DNA of 64,000 nucleotides from Winogradskyella helgolandensis (lineage in GTDB: Bacteria > Bacteroidota > Bacteroidia > Flavobacteriales > Flavobacteriaceae). Positions 17,314-26,093 of the stretch are shown piece by piece. The stretch is from NCBI RefSeq assembly GCF_013404085.1, contig NZ_JABFHO010000001.1, positions 434,001 through 498,000 of the forward strand, in the 5' to 3' direction. Both the position numbers and the translations under genes were made by a program. The notes below the pieces were generated by a model, which was not told the DNA's origin, did no database searches, and saw nothing but the letters and a program-made list of their open reading frames with translations. Positions within the stretch are counted from its first letter, which is position 1; the number at the start of each line of letters is the position of its first letter.

Positions 17314-18450
17314 TTATTTTTTAGCGGCAGAGCAACCTGCCATGGTTGTAATCTTTATTGCTTCCGTAGCTGGTAAGTCCTCATTTCTATTAACCACTTG
17401 TTGAACAACATCACGAGTAATGGCTTCAAAAGCAGCTTCAATTGGCGTTCCGCTTTGCATTGCTGCTGGTCGTCCTAAATCACCAGCCTCTCTTATACTT
17501 TGAATCAATGGAACTTCACCTAAAAACGGTACTTTTAAATCTTCCGCTAAATGCTTGGCTCCTTCTTTTCCAAATATATAATATTTATTATCTGGCAGTT
17601 CTGCAGGTGTAAAATACGCCATGTTTTCTATGATTCCTAAAACAGGCACATTAATACTATCTTGTTGAAACATGGCTACTCCTTTTTTAGCATCGGCTAA
17701 AGCTACGTTTTGCGGTGTACTTACCACAACAGCACCTGTAATAGGCAAAGCTTGCATTATACTTAAGTGAATATCTCCTGTTCCTGGAGGTAAATCGAGC
17801 AATAAGAAGTCTAGTTCTCCCCAAGCGGCATCAAATATCATTTGATTTAAAGCTTTAGAAGCCATTGGGCCTCTCCATATCACCGCCTGGTCTGGTTTTG
17901 TAAAAAATCCTATAGATAATACTTTTACTCCGTAATTTTCTACAGGTTTCATCTTAGACTTACCATCCACGTTTACAGATAGAGGTCGCTCGTTAGCAAC
18001 ATCGAACATAATTGGAATAGACGGTCCGTAAATATCTGCATCCAAAACACCGACTTTAAAACCCATCTTAGCCAAGGTAACAGCCAAGTTTGCGGTTACT
18101 GTAGATTTACCTACGCCTCCTTTACCAGAAGCCACAGCAACAATATTCTGAATACCAGGAATTGCTTTTCCTTTAATTTCATTTTTTGGTTGTGCTGCTT
18201 GTGCATCAACTTTTACATTGACTTTTATCTTCGCTTTTTCATAAACTTCTCTATGAATAGTTTGTAAAATTTCAACTTCGGTTTTTTTACGTGCTTGAAG
18301 ACTTGGGTTTTTTATTGTAATATCTACAATCACCTCATCAGCAAAAGTAACGACGTTTGTTACAGCTCCACTATCTACCATGTTTTCTCCTTCTCCCGGT
18401 GCTGTTATGGTTTTAAGTGCGTTAAGTATATCTTGTTTTATTAGTTTCAT
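17314..18450 (-). CDS. mrp: Mrp/NBP35-family ATP-binding Fe-S carrier
   Basis: 378-residue cytosolic ATPase that carries and delivers Fe-S clusters. The N-terminal ~90 residues are a MIP18/DUF59 domain (LNALKTITAPGEGENMVDSG). The deviant Walker A motif is GKGGVGKST at 109-117, and the switch/Walker B region is DADIYGPSIP and LLLDLPPGTGDIHL. No canonical CxxC cluster site is present; a single C-terminal Cys374 lies in MAGCSAAKK. It is expressed from a promoter with its -7 box at 18526-18533 and lies upstream of the nifU-like gene. Confidence 0.93.
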   Translation of the reverse strand: MKLIKQDILNALKTITAPGEGENMVDSGAVTNVVTFADEVIVDITIKNPSLQARKKTEVEILQTIHREVYEKAKIKVNVKVDAQAAQPKNEIKGKAIPGIQNIVAVASGKGGVGKSTVTANLAVTLAKMGFKVGVLDADIYGPSIPIMFDVANERPLSVNVDGKSKMKPVENYGVKVLSIGFFTKPDQAVIWRGPMASKALNQMIFDAAWGELDFLLLDLPPGTGDIHLSIMQALPITGAVVVSTPQNVALADAKKGVAMFQQDSINVPVLGIIENMAYFTPAELPDNKYYIFGKEGAKHLAEDLKVPFLGEVPLIQSIREAGDLGRPAAMQSGTPIEAAFEAITRDVVQQVVNRNEDLPATEAIKITTMAGCSAAKK

Positions 18451-18525
18451 ATAAATGATAAGACTAGAGAAAATAAAGACTAGAACTTAGACTCAAATTT
18501 CTCTTATTAAGATTAATTCTAAAAG

Positions 18526-18533
18526 CAAAGGTA
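18526..18533 (-). promoter_or_regulatory. -7 promoter box of mrp
   Basis: On the minus strand it reads TAccTTTG, about 75 bases before the ATG at 18450. Confidence 0.5.
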
Positions 18534-18631
18534 CTTAGAATAGTTTAGAATTAGAACTTCATAAATTGAATTGATTTATGACTGAATTTGATTTATAAAT
18601 AAGAAAGCAGATTTGTAATTATCAAGTAAAA

Positions 18632-19513
18632 CTACTCACTAAGGAATAAGCCACTTAATTTTCTTTTCAATGTAATAGAGTCTTTATGTTGAAAATTAGA
18701 TTTTGTTTGATTTACAATGAATTCAGAATCAAACTGACTATGGTTTATACAACCTTCAAAGATGTTTGAATAATATATTTTATTAAACGACATCAACTTA
18801 ACTCTCAATTTAGTCTTGTAATTACCGTCATATCTTTTCACTGTTGAAAACATAAAATGTTTAGGCTTCAATCTATAATCCTCATGACCTGTACCACACA
18901 AAAACTTGTATTGTTTTAAATACTCGATTGGTTTCCATTCCTCATTTTCATCTTTTGCTTCCAATAACATAAACAAATCTTCAACTATAGGTTTTTGTAT
19001 TATTGTTTCCTGATTGCCAAAATTATAGATATAAACAGGAAACGTGTTATAATGAATTTTACGCCTTTTTTCTAATTCCTTTGTTAGCTCCTCTTCATAT
19101 TTATTTATTGATAAAGTATCATAAACAGATGAATTTATTTCGTCGTTGACATCAAAACTTGAGTTACGAATTATTGGTGGAGGTGGCGGAGGTGGTGGAA
19201 AACTTAAAATATTAAACTCATCGGTATGAAATTTAATTTTACGATTATGAACAAAGACTTTTATGCTATCGTGACTATTTAAGGCAATACTATTATCTGT
19301 ATAATCTGAAGATTTATATTTAACCTTAAAATTCATATCTAATGAATCCTTTAAATTTATGGCATAAACTATAGGTGTAGAACGTAACATCGATATTGAC
19401 TCCTCGGTTATTACAGAATCACATTCTTTTGGAGTTATAAAAGGCAATGCTATAGTGTTTTCATTCTTATGACAAGACGTAATAAAAATGAATATTATAA
19501 GCAGTTTCTTCAT
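18632..19513 (-). CDS. Lipoprotein of unknown function with an eight-proline run
   Basis: 293 residues; I do not recognise a family. The N-terminus (MKKLLIIFIFITSCHKNEN) is a lipoprotein signal with the anchor at Cys14. Residues about 107-114 are eight consecutive prolines encoded by mixed CCA, CCT and CCG codons, so this is not a simple codon repeat. Such a tract would stall ribosomes unless EF-P acts. The rest is mixed, Lys- and Glu-rich, with the sequences VYIYNFGNQET and KYKFLCGTGHEDYRLKPKHF that could form a beta-sandwich. It stands alone between mrp and the alkyltransferase-like gene, with no clear promoter or terminator. Confidence 0.6.
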   Translation of the reverse strand: MKKLLIIFIFITSCHKNENTIALPFITPKECDSVITEESISMLRSTPIVYAINLKDSLDMNFKVKYKSSDYTDNSIALNSHDSIKVFVHNRKIKFHTDEFNILSFPPPPPPPPIIRNSSFDVNDEINSSVYDTLSINKYEEELTKELEKRRKIHYNTFPVYIYNFGNQETIIQKPIVEDLFMLLEAKDENEEWKPIEYLKQYKFLCGTGHEDYRLKPKHFMFSTVKRYDGNYKTKLRVKLMSFNKIYYSNIFEGCINHSQFDSEFIVNQTKSNFQHKDSITLKRKLSGLFLSE

Positions 19514-19538
19514 ATAAACATTTCAGCAAAAACCACAT

Positions 19539-19868
19539 TTAAAGTTCCTCAGCAGGATCCCAATACACAGCATCTAAATTCTGAATTTGATTATCAACCA
19601 CCTCAATGCCTTCACTTTCTAAAAGCTGTTGCATTAAATTAGTGCCTTCAAAATGATGCTTCCCTGTTAATAGCCCCTTTCTATTGACAACTCTGTGTGC
19701 TGGCACATCTTTTCCATGAGAACCATTCATCGCATAACCTACAATTCTGGCGCTTTTACCAGCACCCAAATATTTTGCAATAGCGCCATAACTAGTTACT
19801 TTTCCGTAAGGAATTTTCTTTGCGATCTCATATACTTTTTCGAAAAAACTAAGCGTTTCAGGTTGCAT
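19539..19868 (-). CDS. Alkyltransferase-like protein (MGMT DNA-binding domain without acceptor Cys)
   Basis: 109 residues containing only the DNA-binding half of O6-methylguanine-DNA methyltransferase. The helix-turn-helix and arginine finger are present (GKVTSYGAIAKYLG, then SARIVGYAM with Arg41). The active-site PCHRV motif reads P56-A-H-R-V60: the alkyl-accepting cysteine is Ala57. Such ATL proteins bind O6-alkylguanine and flag it for nucleotide excision repair instead of reversing it; the common variant has Trp at this place. Its ATG directly follows the LysE stop codon (TAAATG), so it is translated with the exporter gene. Confidence 0.88.
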   Translation of the reverse strand: MQPETLSFFEKVYEIAKKIPYGKVTSYGAIAKYLGAGKSARIVGYAMNGSHGKDVPAHRVVNRKGLLTGKHHFEGTNLMQQLLESEGIEVVDNQIQNLDAVYWDPAEEL

Positions 19869-20498
19869 TTAGAATTCCTTTAAAATATTAATTAATGTAA
19901 CTAATGAAACAAGACCTGTGATAATACCAATACTAAGATTCATGCTTTTTTGAGACGAGAACTTGCTATCTTTTATCTTATCAAAAAAGAAAATATAAAA
20001 ATATAACATAACAAATGTTCCGGTTGCTGCTCCAGTCACATAGGTAACAATACTTAATTTCTGAAAATCCATCCAACCAAAAGATACTAAAGTAATGGTC
20101 ATATAGGCTTGGTATGGAATTGGAAAAATATTTAGTGCAGACAACAACATACCATGTAATAATCTGCCGTGTTTACTTTTTATTTCAGTCTCTTCTTTTA
20201 CTTCTTCCTCTTTTGAAGCTAAAACTAAAAAATATATGGTAATTAATACAAATATCACAAAAGCCACACGTCTTAAGATCTCTACAATATCCGCATGGTT
20301 AGACAAATATCTTGCAAAAATAGCCGCTACATACGTTTGAATGTAAACTACAATACAAACACCGGTAGAAAACATAATACCACGACCTGCGCCTTCCTTT
20401 AAACTAATTCTTGCTGCTGTCATATTTAACAATCCTGGTGGAATTACACCAATCATAGCGACAAAAAGTCCAAGAAAAAAAATGACAGTAATACTCAA
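19869..20498 (-). CDS. LysE-family translocator
   Basis: 209-residue inner-membrane protein with about six hydrophobic segments, typical of LysE/RhtB amino-acid exporters. The first helix carries the family-typical VIPPGLLNMTAARISLKEG. A charged cytosolic stretch (about 97-110, EEEVKEETEIKSKHG) separates the two halves. The start is a TTG at 20498: no ATG exists in frame before residue 16, which is already inside the first helix. It lies three bases after trmB and directly before the alkyltransferase-like gene, forming a trmB-lysE-atl operon. The exported substrate cannot be inferred. Confidence 0.85.
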   Translation of the reverse strand: MSITVIFFLGLFVAMIGVIPPGLLNMTAARISLKEGAGRGIMFSTGVCIVVYIQTYVAAIFARYLSNHADIVEILRRVAFVIFVLITIYFLVLASKEEEVKEETEIKSKHGRLLHGMLLSALNIFPIPYQAYMTITLVSFGWMDFQKLSIVTYVTGAATGTFVMLYFYIFFFDKIKDSKFSSQKSMNLSIGIITGLVSLVTLINILKEF

Positions 20499-20501
20499 AT
20501 T

Positions 20502-21176
20502 TTAGTTGATTTTGAATCTAATATACGTAATTGCTTTGTCTTTCTCTAAATACTGACCTTCGTAAAAGGTCTGAATTTCAGTAACTTCTTCTGGACTACC
20601 CTCTAATTTATAAACATTATGGTTGGCATAAAGTACTTCTAAACCTAGACCATGTAATAAGCCAAGCGTGTAGCCATGCATAAACTCGCTATCTGTTTTT
20701 AAATGCATTAATCCACCTGGTTTTAATACTTTTTTGTAGCGTTCTAAAAACTGCAAATTGGTCATTCGGTGTTTTGTACGTTGATATTTTATTTGTGGAT
20801 CTGGAAATGTAATCCAGATTTCATCAACTTCATTGTCGCTAAAAACATGGTCAATAAGTTCTATTTGTGTTCTTATAAAAGCAGCATTAGGAATATCTTC
20901 TTCAATTGCCGTTTTTGCTCCTCTCCAAAATCGTGCACCTTTAATATCTATACCAATAAAGTTTTTATTAGCATCGCGTTTTGCTAAGCCAACGGTATAC
21001 TCACCTTTTCCGCAACCCAATTCTAAAACCAATGGATTGTTGTTTTTAAAAACTTCCGACTTCCATTTTCCTTTTAATTTATACGTTGCATCCACCAATT
21101 CTTCACGTGTTGGTTGATACACATTATGAAAGGTTTCATTTTCTCTAAAGCGTTTGAGTTTATTTTTACTTCCCAC
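20502..21176 (-). CDS. trmB: tRNA (guanine(46)-N7)-methyltransferase
   Basis: 224-residue SAM-dependent enzyme that makes m7G46 in the tRNA variable loop. The SAM-binding motif is LELGCGKGEYTVGLA, followed by NFIGIDIKGARFW, and the catalytic/tRNA-binding signature is FPDPQIKYQRTKHRM (compare FPDPWPKKRHxKRR in other TrmB). The start codon is GTG at 21176, giving MGSKNKLKRFRENETF, which matches the usual flavobacterial N-terminus. It is the first gene of the trmB-lysE-atl operon. Confidence 0.95.
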   Translation of the reverse strand: MGSKNKLKRFRENETFHNVYQPTREELVDATYKLKGKWKSEVFKNNNPLVLELGCGKGEYTVGLAKRDANKNFIGIDIKGARFWRGAKTAIEEDIPNAAFIRTQIELIDHVFSDNEVDEIWITFPDPQIKYQRTKHRMTNLQFLERYKKVLKPGGLMHLKTDSEFMHGYTLGLLHGLGLEVLYANHNVYKLEGSPEEVTEIQTFYEGQYLEKDKAITYIRFKIN

Positions 21177-21220
21177 TAATTATCGATTTATTAATAATTC
21201 GGTAAAATTAAGCAAACATT

Positions 21221-21250
21221 TTAGGTTTACCTTTGTTAAAGACAACCTAA
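21221..21250 (+). promoter_or_regulatory. Promoter of the glycosyltransferase gene flanked by an inverted repeat
   Basis: The -7 box TAccTTTG lies at 21228-21235. It is bracketed by perfect seven-base arms TTAGGTT (21221-21227) and AACCTAA (21244-21250), which could be an operator covering the start of transcription. Confidence 0.45.
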
Positions 21251-21277
21251 TCTATAAATTAGAAAAATTGATATAAG

Positions 21278-22330
21278 GTGAATACTAAAAAAAGGATATT
21301 AGTAGCTCCGCTAAATTGGGGATTAGGACATTCTACACGATGTATTCCTATTATAAATGCTTTAATCGAAAATGGCTTTGAACCTATTATTGCCAGTGAT
21401 GGAGTTGCTTTAGAATTATTAAAAAAGGAATTCCCAACACTGAGCTCCTTTGAATTACCATCTTACAATATTACGTATGCTAAAAAAGCAAATGGCTTTA
21501 AAATTAAGTTGATAAAAGATTCACCACATCTATTAAAAACTATTAAACGCGAAAAAAAAGTTATTAAGGCTTTAGTTGAAACTGAAGCTATTTCCGGTAT
21601 AATCTCGGATAACAGATTTGGTGTACGTCATAAAACTATTCCATCTGTATTTATTACACACCAATTACGCGTTTTAAGTGGAAATACAACATGGCTAAGC
21701 AGTAAATTACATCAAAAAATAATTTCGAAGTTTAATGAATGTTGGGTTCCAGATTATATGGGCACAATTAATTTAAGTGGTGAATTAGGTCATCCTAAAA
21801 ATTTTGAGGCGCCTGTAAAATATTTAGGTGCCTTAACTCGATTTAAAAAACGAGATGTAGAAACTGAATACAATCTACTTGTTTTACTCTCTGGTCCTGA
21901 ACCGCAACGCACGTATTTAGAAGAAAAACTTTTAAGTGACTTAAAACACTATAAAGGGCGTGTGCTCTTTGTAAAAGGAAAGGTAGAATCTGAGCAACAG
22001 AAAACGGTTACGGACAATGTAATTGTCTATAATTATATGACCAGTGAACAGCTTGAAATTGCCATAAATAAAAGCGACCTTATTCTTAGTAGATCGGGTT
22101 ATACAACGCTAATGGATTTAGAAAAACTTGAAAAGAAAGCTTTTTTTATACCCACTCCAGGACAGTTTGAACAAGAGTATTTAGCTAAACGGCTATCTTC
22201 AGAAAGAATTGCTCCGTATTGTGACCAAGATGATTTTGATATTAATATGCTATCTGAAATTGAAAAATTTAGCGGATTTAAATCTCAAGAATACGAATTA
22301 AATTACAAGAAATTATTTGGACTTTTCTAG
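21278..22330 (+). CDS. MurG-like glycosyltransferase (GT28 type)
   Basis: 350 residues with the GT-B fold pattern. The N-terminal half begins VAPLNWGLGHSTRCIPII, a glycine-rich acceptor loop seen in MurG/UGT-like enzymes. The C-terminal half has the nucleotide-sugar region LLSGPEPQRTYLEEKL and SRSGYTTLMDLEKLEKKAFFIPTPGQFEQEYLA, which matches the UDP-sugar binding motif of GT28. The start codon is GTG at 21278, 43 bases past the -7 box. Its last 18 bases overlap the tail of the convergent histidine kinase gene. Acceptor and product are unknown; it is not MurG itself, which belongs in the dcw cluster. Confidence 0.82.
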   Translation: MNTKKRILVAPLNWGLGHSTRCIPIINALIENGFEPIIASDGVALELLKKEFPTLSSFELPSYNITYAKKANGFKIKLIKDSPHLLKTIKREKKVIKALVETEAISGIISDNRFGVRHKTIPSVFITHQLRVLSGNTTWLSSKLHQKIISKFNECWVPDYMGTINLSGELGHPKNFEAPVKYLGALTRFKKRDVETEYNLLVLLSGPEPQRTYLEEKLLSDLKHYKGRVLFVKGKVESEQQKTVTDNVIVYNYMTSEQLEIAINKSDLILSRSGYTTLMDLEKLEKKAFFIPTPGQFEQEYLAKRLSSERIAPYCDQDDFDINMLSEIEKFSGFKSQEYELNYKKLFGLF

Positions 22331-23356
22331 AGTAAATGAAAACTCACTACCGACTCCTAATTCGCTTTCAATATATATTTTTTCTTCGTGCCCTTCAATA
22401 ATATGTTTTACAATAGATAATCCCAATCCAGAACCACCTTCTTTACGAGAACCACTCTTGTCTACACGATAAAAACGTTCAAATAGACGCTGAAGATTCT
22501 CTTTTGCAATACCTTCTCCATTATCAGTAACTCTGATAATAGCTTTGTTTTTTATAAGATTCTCTATACTTACTTCTGTGGTTCCTTTTTCGCGTCCATA
22601 TTTTATAGAGTTAACAACAAGGTTGGTTAAAACTTGCTGGATACGTTCTTTATCGGCATAAACCATTATAGGCTCAGGATAATCAATATCAAAAGTTAAG
22701 GTAATGTGTTTTTTAGCAGATTTCATTTCAAAAAGATCAAACACATTTTGAACCACTTTAACCATATCAAAATTTTCTTTTTCTAAACTCAAATCACCAA
22801 CTTCTAGTTTGGTAATCATATCTAAATCTTTGATAATATAGGTTAGACGTTCAACCCCTTTAGTGGCTCTAGCTAAATATTTATTTTTGATTTTTTCGTC
22901 TTTTATATCTCCTTCTAATAAGGTCAGTAAATAGCTTTGTACGGTAAATAAAGGTGTTTTTAGTTCGTGAGAGACATTACCAATAAATTCTTTGCGATAT
23001 TCTTCTCTAATTTTTAGTGTTTCAATTTCAAACTTTTTGTTTTTGGCGTATTTATCAATTTCTTTTGTTAACGTTCCCATATCTGTAGTTATGGGTTGCC
23101 GTCTTAGACTTGTCGATTCTAAAAGGGTTAAATCGTCGTATATTTTCTTAACACGTCTGTATATAAATCGCTCAACCCGATACTGAATAATAAGAAAAGT
23201 AAACGGAAAACATGTTAATGGATAAAAAATAAAGTGCCAGTTAATTATATGGTAATATTGCAAAAAAGCACTTACAAGCAACGTCGTAAACAACGTAACA
23301 TATAGTGCTGTTCGCAAGGCAAACTTATATGATTTCTTAAGAGTTTTATGTTGCAT
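22313..23356 (-). CDS. Two-component sensor histidine kinase (PhoR-like)
   Basis: 347-residue inner-membrane kinase. Two membrane helices lie at about residues 13-34 and 39-57 with almost no periplasmic loop. A short linker leads to the HisKA domain with phospho-acceptor His130 in GNVSHELKTPLF. The HATPase domain shows the N box (QVLTNLVVNSIKYG), G1 (VTDNGEGIAKENL) and G2 (GGSGLGLSIVKHIIEGH). The absence of an extracellular sensor suggests that it senses the membrane or a partner protein. The gene begins with a one-base TAATG overlap with the response regulator gene upstream, so both are translated together. Confidence 0.94.
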   Translation of the reverse strand: MQHKTLKKSYKFALRTALYVTLFTTLLVSAFLQYYHIINWHFIFYPLTCFPFTFLIIQYRVERFIYRRVKKIYDDLTLLESTSLRRQPITTDMGTLTKEIDKYAKNKKFEIETLKIREEYRKEFIGNVSHELKTPLFTVQSYLLTLLEGDIKDEKIKNKYLARATKGVERLTYIIKDLDMITKLEVGDLSLEKENFDMVKVVQNVFDLFEMKSAKKHITLTFDIDYPEPIMVYADKERIQQVLTNLVVNSIKYGREKGTTEVSIENLIKNKAIIRVTDNGEGIAKENLQRLFERFYRVDKSGSRKEGGSGLGLSIVKHIIEGHEEKIYIESELGVGSEFSFTLEKSK

Positions 23357-24042
23357 TAGTCTACAAACTTGTAACCAACACCTTTTACGGTTTTAAAGGA
23401 TTTATCTCCTATTTTTTCACGCAGTTTTCTAATGTGGACATCGATGGTTCTTCCGCCTACAACGACTTCATTTCCCCAGACCTTATCCAAAATCTCGTCG
23501 CGTTTAAAAACCTTACCTGGTTTGGTTGCTAGCAAAGATAACAATTCAAACTCTTTTCTAGGCAAAGCGGTTTCTTTACCATTTATTGTAATTTTATACT
23601 CTTCTTTATAAATTACTAAATCACCAATTTCCATTACCGTTTCAACATTACTTTCAGAATGCTTTAAACGTCTCAGCAAAGCTTTCACTTTACTAATTAA
23701 AACTTTAGGCTTTATAGGTTTTGAGATATAATCATCTGCACCAGCTTCAAAACCGGCTACTTGCGAGTAGTCTTCACCTCTTGCAGTTAAAAACGTAATA
23801 ATCGTTTCGCTTAGATTAGGCTCCTCTCTAATACGTTCACAGGCCTCAATGCCATCCATTTTTGGCATCATTACATCAATTATAATTAAATGAGGTTGAT
23901 GTTTTTTAGCTAATTTAACGGCTTCTTCTCCATTTTCACCTTTAATAACTTGATAGCCTTCAGCAGACAAATTAAAACCTACTATTTCTAAAATATCTAG
24001 GTCATCATCAACTAATAATATCTTAATATCTCTCTTTTTCAA
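23356..24042 (-). CDS. OmpR/PhoB-family response regulator
   Basis: 228 residues: a receiver domain (acidic pocket DDD at 12-14, phospho-acceptor Asp56 in IIIDVMMPKMDG, conserved Thr in TFLTARGED, Lys in ISKPIKPK) followed by a winged-helix DNA-binding domain (RKEFELLSLLATKPGKVFKRDEILDKVWG and GRTIDVHIRKLREKIG). The start codon is a TTG at 24042; the frame is closed by a TAA a few codons upstream and no ATG fits. It pairs with the histidine kinase gene by a TAATG overlap. Its target genes are unknown, though the next divergent gene is an obvious candidate. Confidence 0.94.
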   Translation of the reverse strand: MKKRDIKILLVDDDLDILEIVGFNLSAEGYQVIKGENGEEAVKLAKKHQPHLIIIDVMMPKMDGIEACERIREEPNLSETIITFLTARGEDYSQVAGFEAGADDYISKPIKPKVLISKVKALLRRLKHSESNVETVMEIGDLVIYKEEYKITINGKETALPRKEFELLSLLATKPGKVFKRDEILDKVWGNEVVVGGRTIDVHIRKLREKIGDKSFKTVKGVGYKFVD

Positions 24043-24176
24043 TTGAATTACGTTTTAAATAATTGTAAATATAATTTATATCTCTATTAACCACCTGTAA
24101 ATATGTAATTGATAACAATTCCCTAACATTAAAATTCTAAAATCTTGACTACTAGAAACACCTGAAATTTACGATG

Positions 24177-24198
24177 TTATCATATTGTAAAATGATAA
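24177..24198. promoter_or_regulatory. Inverted repeat between the response regulator and the T9SS lamin-tail gene
   Basis: The perfect arms TTATCAT and ATGATAA are separated by eight bases, in the intergenic region shared by two divergent genes. It may be an operator; no binding factor is known. Confidence 0.3.
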
Positions 24199-24238
24199 GT
24201 ATTAACGATTCTGATTATTAAAGTTAAGGATTTGTTGT

Positions 24239-24246
24239 TATATTTG
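24239..24246 (+). promoter_or_regulatory. -7 promoter box of the lamin-tail protein gene
   Basis: TAtaTTTG lies 27 bases before the ATG at 24273. Confidence 0.55.
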
Positions 24247-24272
24247 TTACTTAAACCTTATAAAATAAAATT

Positions 24273-26018
24273 ATGAAAAAAATTTACTTTTTATTACTTA
24301 CATTACTAGTAGCTTCCTTTTCTTTTGGACAGGACATGATAATTACTGGTGCTTTTGATGGACCACTTACGGGAGGTACACCAAAATTAATTGAAATTTA
24401 TGTCGTTAATGATATTGCTGATTTATCAACTTACGGATTTGGATCTGCAACCAATGGTGGAGGTACAGATGGTGAAGAACTTACTTTTGCTGGTTCTGCA
24501 TCTGCTGGAGATTTTATTTATGTTGGTTTTGAAGGATCTGGTGGATCTGAAAACCCAGGATCAACAAATGCTTATTTTGGTATAACTCCGGATTATATTG
24601 ATAGTAATGCTGCTATTAATGGAGATGATGCTCTTGAAATTTTCTCGGGTGGAGCTGTAATTGACACTTTCGGAGATATTAATAATGATGGAACTGATAC
24701 AGCTTGGGAATATTTAGATGGTTGGGCTTATCGTGTTGACGGTACAGGACCTGATGGATCAAATTTTGTTGAATCTAATTGGACTTTTAGTGGTCCTAAT
24801 GCTGTTGATGGCTGTACAGATAATACATCTTGTGCTTCTATATTTCCTATTGGCACATACTCTACTGTTGGAAGCACCGCTCCTAGCATTACAATAACGA
24901 GTCCTAGTAATAATTCTGCTTTAGCACCTGGTACAACTAGTGTAACCTTATCAATTAATGTTCAAAATTTTAATGTTGGTGCAACTACTGGTGGATTTGA
25001 TGGTCATATTCATTGGACAATAAATGGTACTGCTCAACCAATGAAATACGATACCAACGATGAAATTTTAACTGTTACAGATGGTCAATCTTACACGGTT
25101 TTTATGCAACTAGTTGATAATAGCCATACTCCTATAGCACCTGCTGTTGATACTACTATAATGTTTAGCGTTGCATCTTTAAACCAAGTCGCTAGCATCA
25201 CTGAATTAAGAGCTGGTACACTTGGTGAAACTTACGAATTAACAGGTGAAGCTATTATATCCTATATTGTTACTGAAGGTAATAGAAACCAAAAATACAT
25301 CCAAGATGGTGGTGCTGGGATCTTAATCGATGATACTGCTGGTTTATTAAGTACTGCTTTTAGTAATGGTGATGGTATTACAGGCTTAAGAGGACAGCTT
25401 ACTGAATATGCTAATACACTTCAGTTTATTCCAACTCAGAATGTAGCAAGTGCGTCTTCTACAGGTAACACATTAACTCCAATCGTTGTGAGTGTTTCAG
25501 ATCTTTTAAACAATGGAGAAAACTACGAAAGCCGATTAATTACTATTAACAGTGCAACATTTGCTGATGCTGGTACATTTACAGATAACACAAATTACAA
25601 CATTTCTGAAGGTGCTGATACTACAATTTGTAGAGTTGCATTTGGTGACGAAGATTTAATTGGTACTGATATACCTACAACTGCTGTAAGTATTACAGGT
25701 TTAGGTGGTCAGTTCGATGACGATTATCAAATTTTCCCAAGATACACTAGCGATATTGCAGCACCATTAAGTGTTACTAATTTTAATGCTACTACTTTTA
25801 GCTTATATCCTAACCCAACAAACACTGGGTCTGTTTCAATCTCTTCTACAAATAGCGATGCTATCTCTGTGCAAGTATTTGATATCTTAGGTAAGCAAGT
25901 TAAAAACCAAACTATAACCAACAACACGTTAAATGTTGCTAACTTAAAGTCTGGTGTTTACATTGTAAAAATTACTCAGAATAATGCTTCTACTACTAAG
26001 AAATTAGTGATTAAGTAA
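24273..26018 (+). CDS. Secreted lamin-tail/OB-fold protein with T9SS sorting domain
   Basis: 581-residue exported protein. The signal peptide is MKKIYFLLLTLLVASFSFGQ. Residues about 22-195 look like a lamin-tail domain (DMIITGAFDGPLTGG, KLIEIYVVNDI, DALEIFSGGAVIDTFGD). A short Ig-like stretch comes next (SITITSPSNNSALAPGTTSV), then an OB-fold-like region (VASITELRAGTLGETYELTGEA ... IQDGGAGILIDD) of the kind found in DNA/RNA-acting secreted proteins, and finally a type A T9SS sorting domain (FSLYPNPTNTGSVSI ... GVYIVKI ... KKLVIK). Lamin-tail plus OB-fold architecture is common in flavobacterial cell-surface or extracellular proteins, some linked to nucleases, but no nuclease domain is seen here. 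Confidence 0.85.
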   Translation: MKKIYFLLLTLLVASFSFGQDMIITGAFDGPLTGGTPKLIEIYVVNDIADLSTYGFGSATNGGGTDGEELTFAGSASAGDFIYVGFEGSGGSENPGSTNAYFGITPDYIDSNAAINGDDALEIFSGGAVIDTFGDINNDGTDTAWEYLDGWAYRVDGTGPDGSNFVESNWTFSGPNAVDGCTDNTSCASIFPIGTYSTVGSTAPSITITSPSNNSALAPGTTSVTLSINVQNFNVGATTGGFDGHIHWTINGTAQPMKYDTNDEILTVTDGQSYTVFMQLVDNSHTPIAPAVDTTIMFSVASLNQVASITELRAGTLGETYELTGEAIISYIVTEGNRNQKYIQDGGAGILIDDTAGLLSTAFSNGDGITGLRGQLTEYANTLQFIPTQNVASASSTGNTLTPIVVSVSDLLNNGENYESRLITINSATFADAGTFTDNTNYNISEGADTTICRVAFGDEDLIGTDIPTTAVSITGLGGQFDDDYQIFPRYTSDIAAPLSVTNFNATTFSLYPNPTNTGSVSISSTNSDAISVQVFDILGKQVKNQTITNNTLNVANLKSGVYIVKITQNNASTTKKLVIK

Positions 26019-26040
26019 GTATAAATTTTAATACCTATTA

Positions 26041-26073
26041 AAAGCGTCCCGAAAATTATCGGGACGCTTTTTT
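26041..26073 (+). terminator. Terminator after the lamin-tail protein gene
   Basis: The perfect 12-base arms AAAGCGTCCCGA and TCGGGACGCTTT are followed by a T run. Confidence 0.92.
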
Positions 26074-26081
26074 ATTTTCCA

Positions 26082-26089
26082 TATTTTTG
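26082..26089 (+). promoter_or_regulatory. -7 promoter box placed for a leaderless LuxE-like mRNA
   Basis: TAttTTTG ends only four bases before the ATG at 26094, so transcription would begin at or next to the start codon. Confidence 0.6.
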
Positions 26090-26093
26090 CAGA

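Noticed and set aside
23890..24300. PhoB box near the response regulator gene
   Set aside because: No direct repeat of the CTGTCA type was found; only a weak inverted repeat is present, listed as a low-confidence feature.
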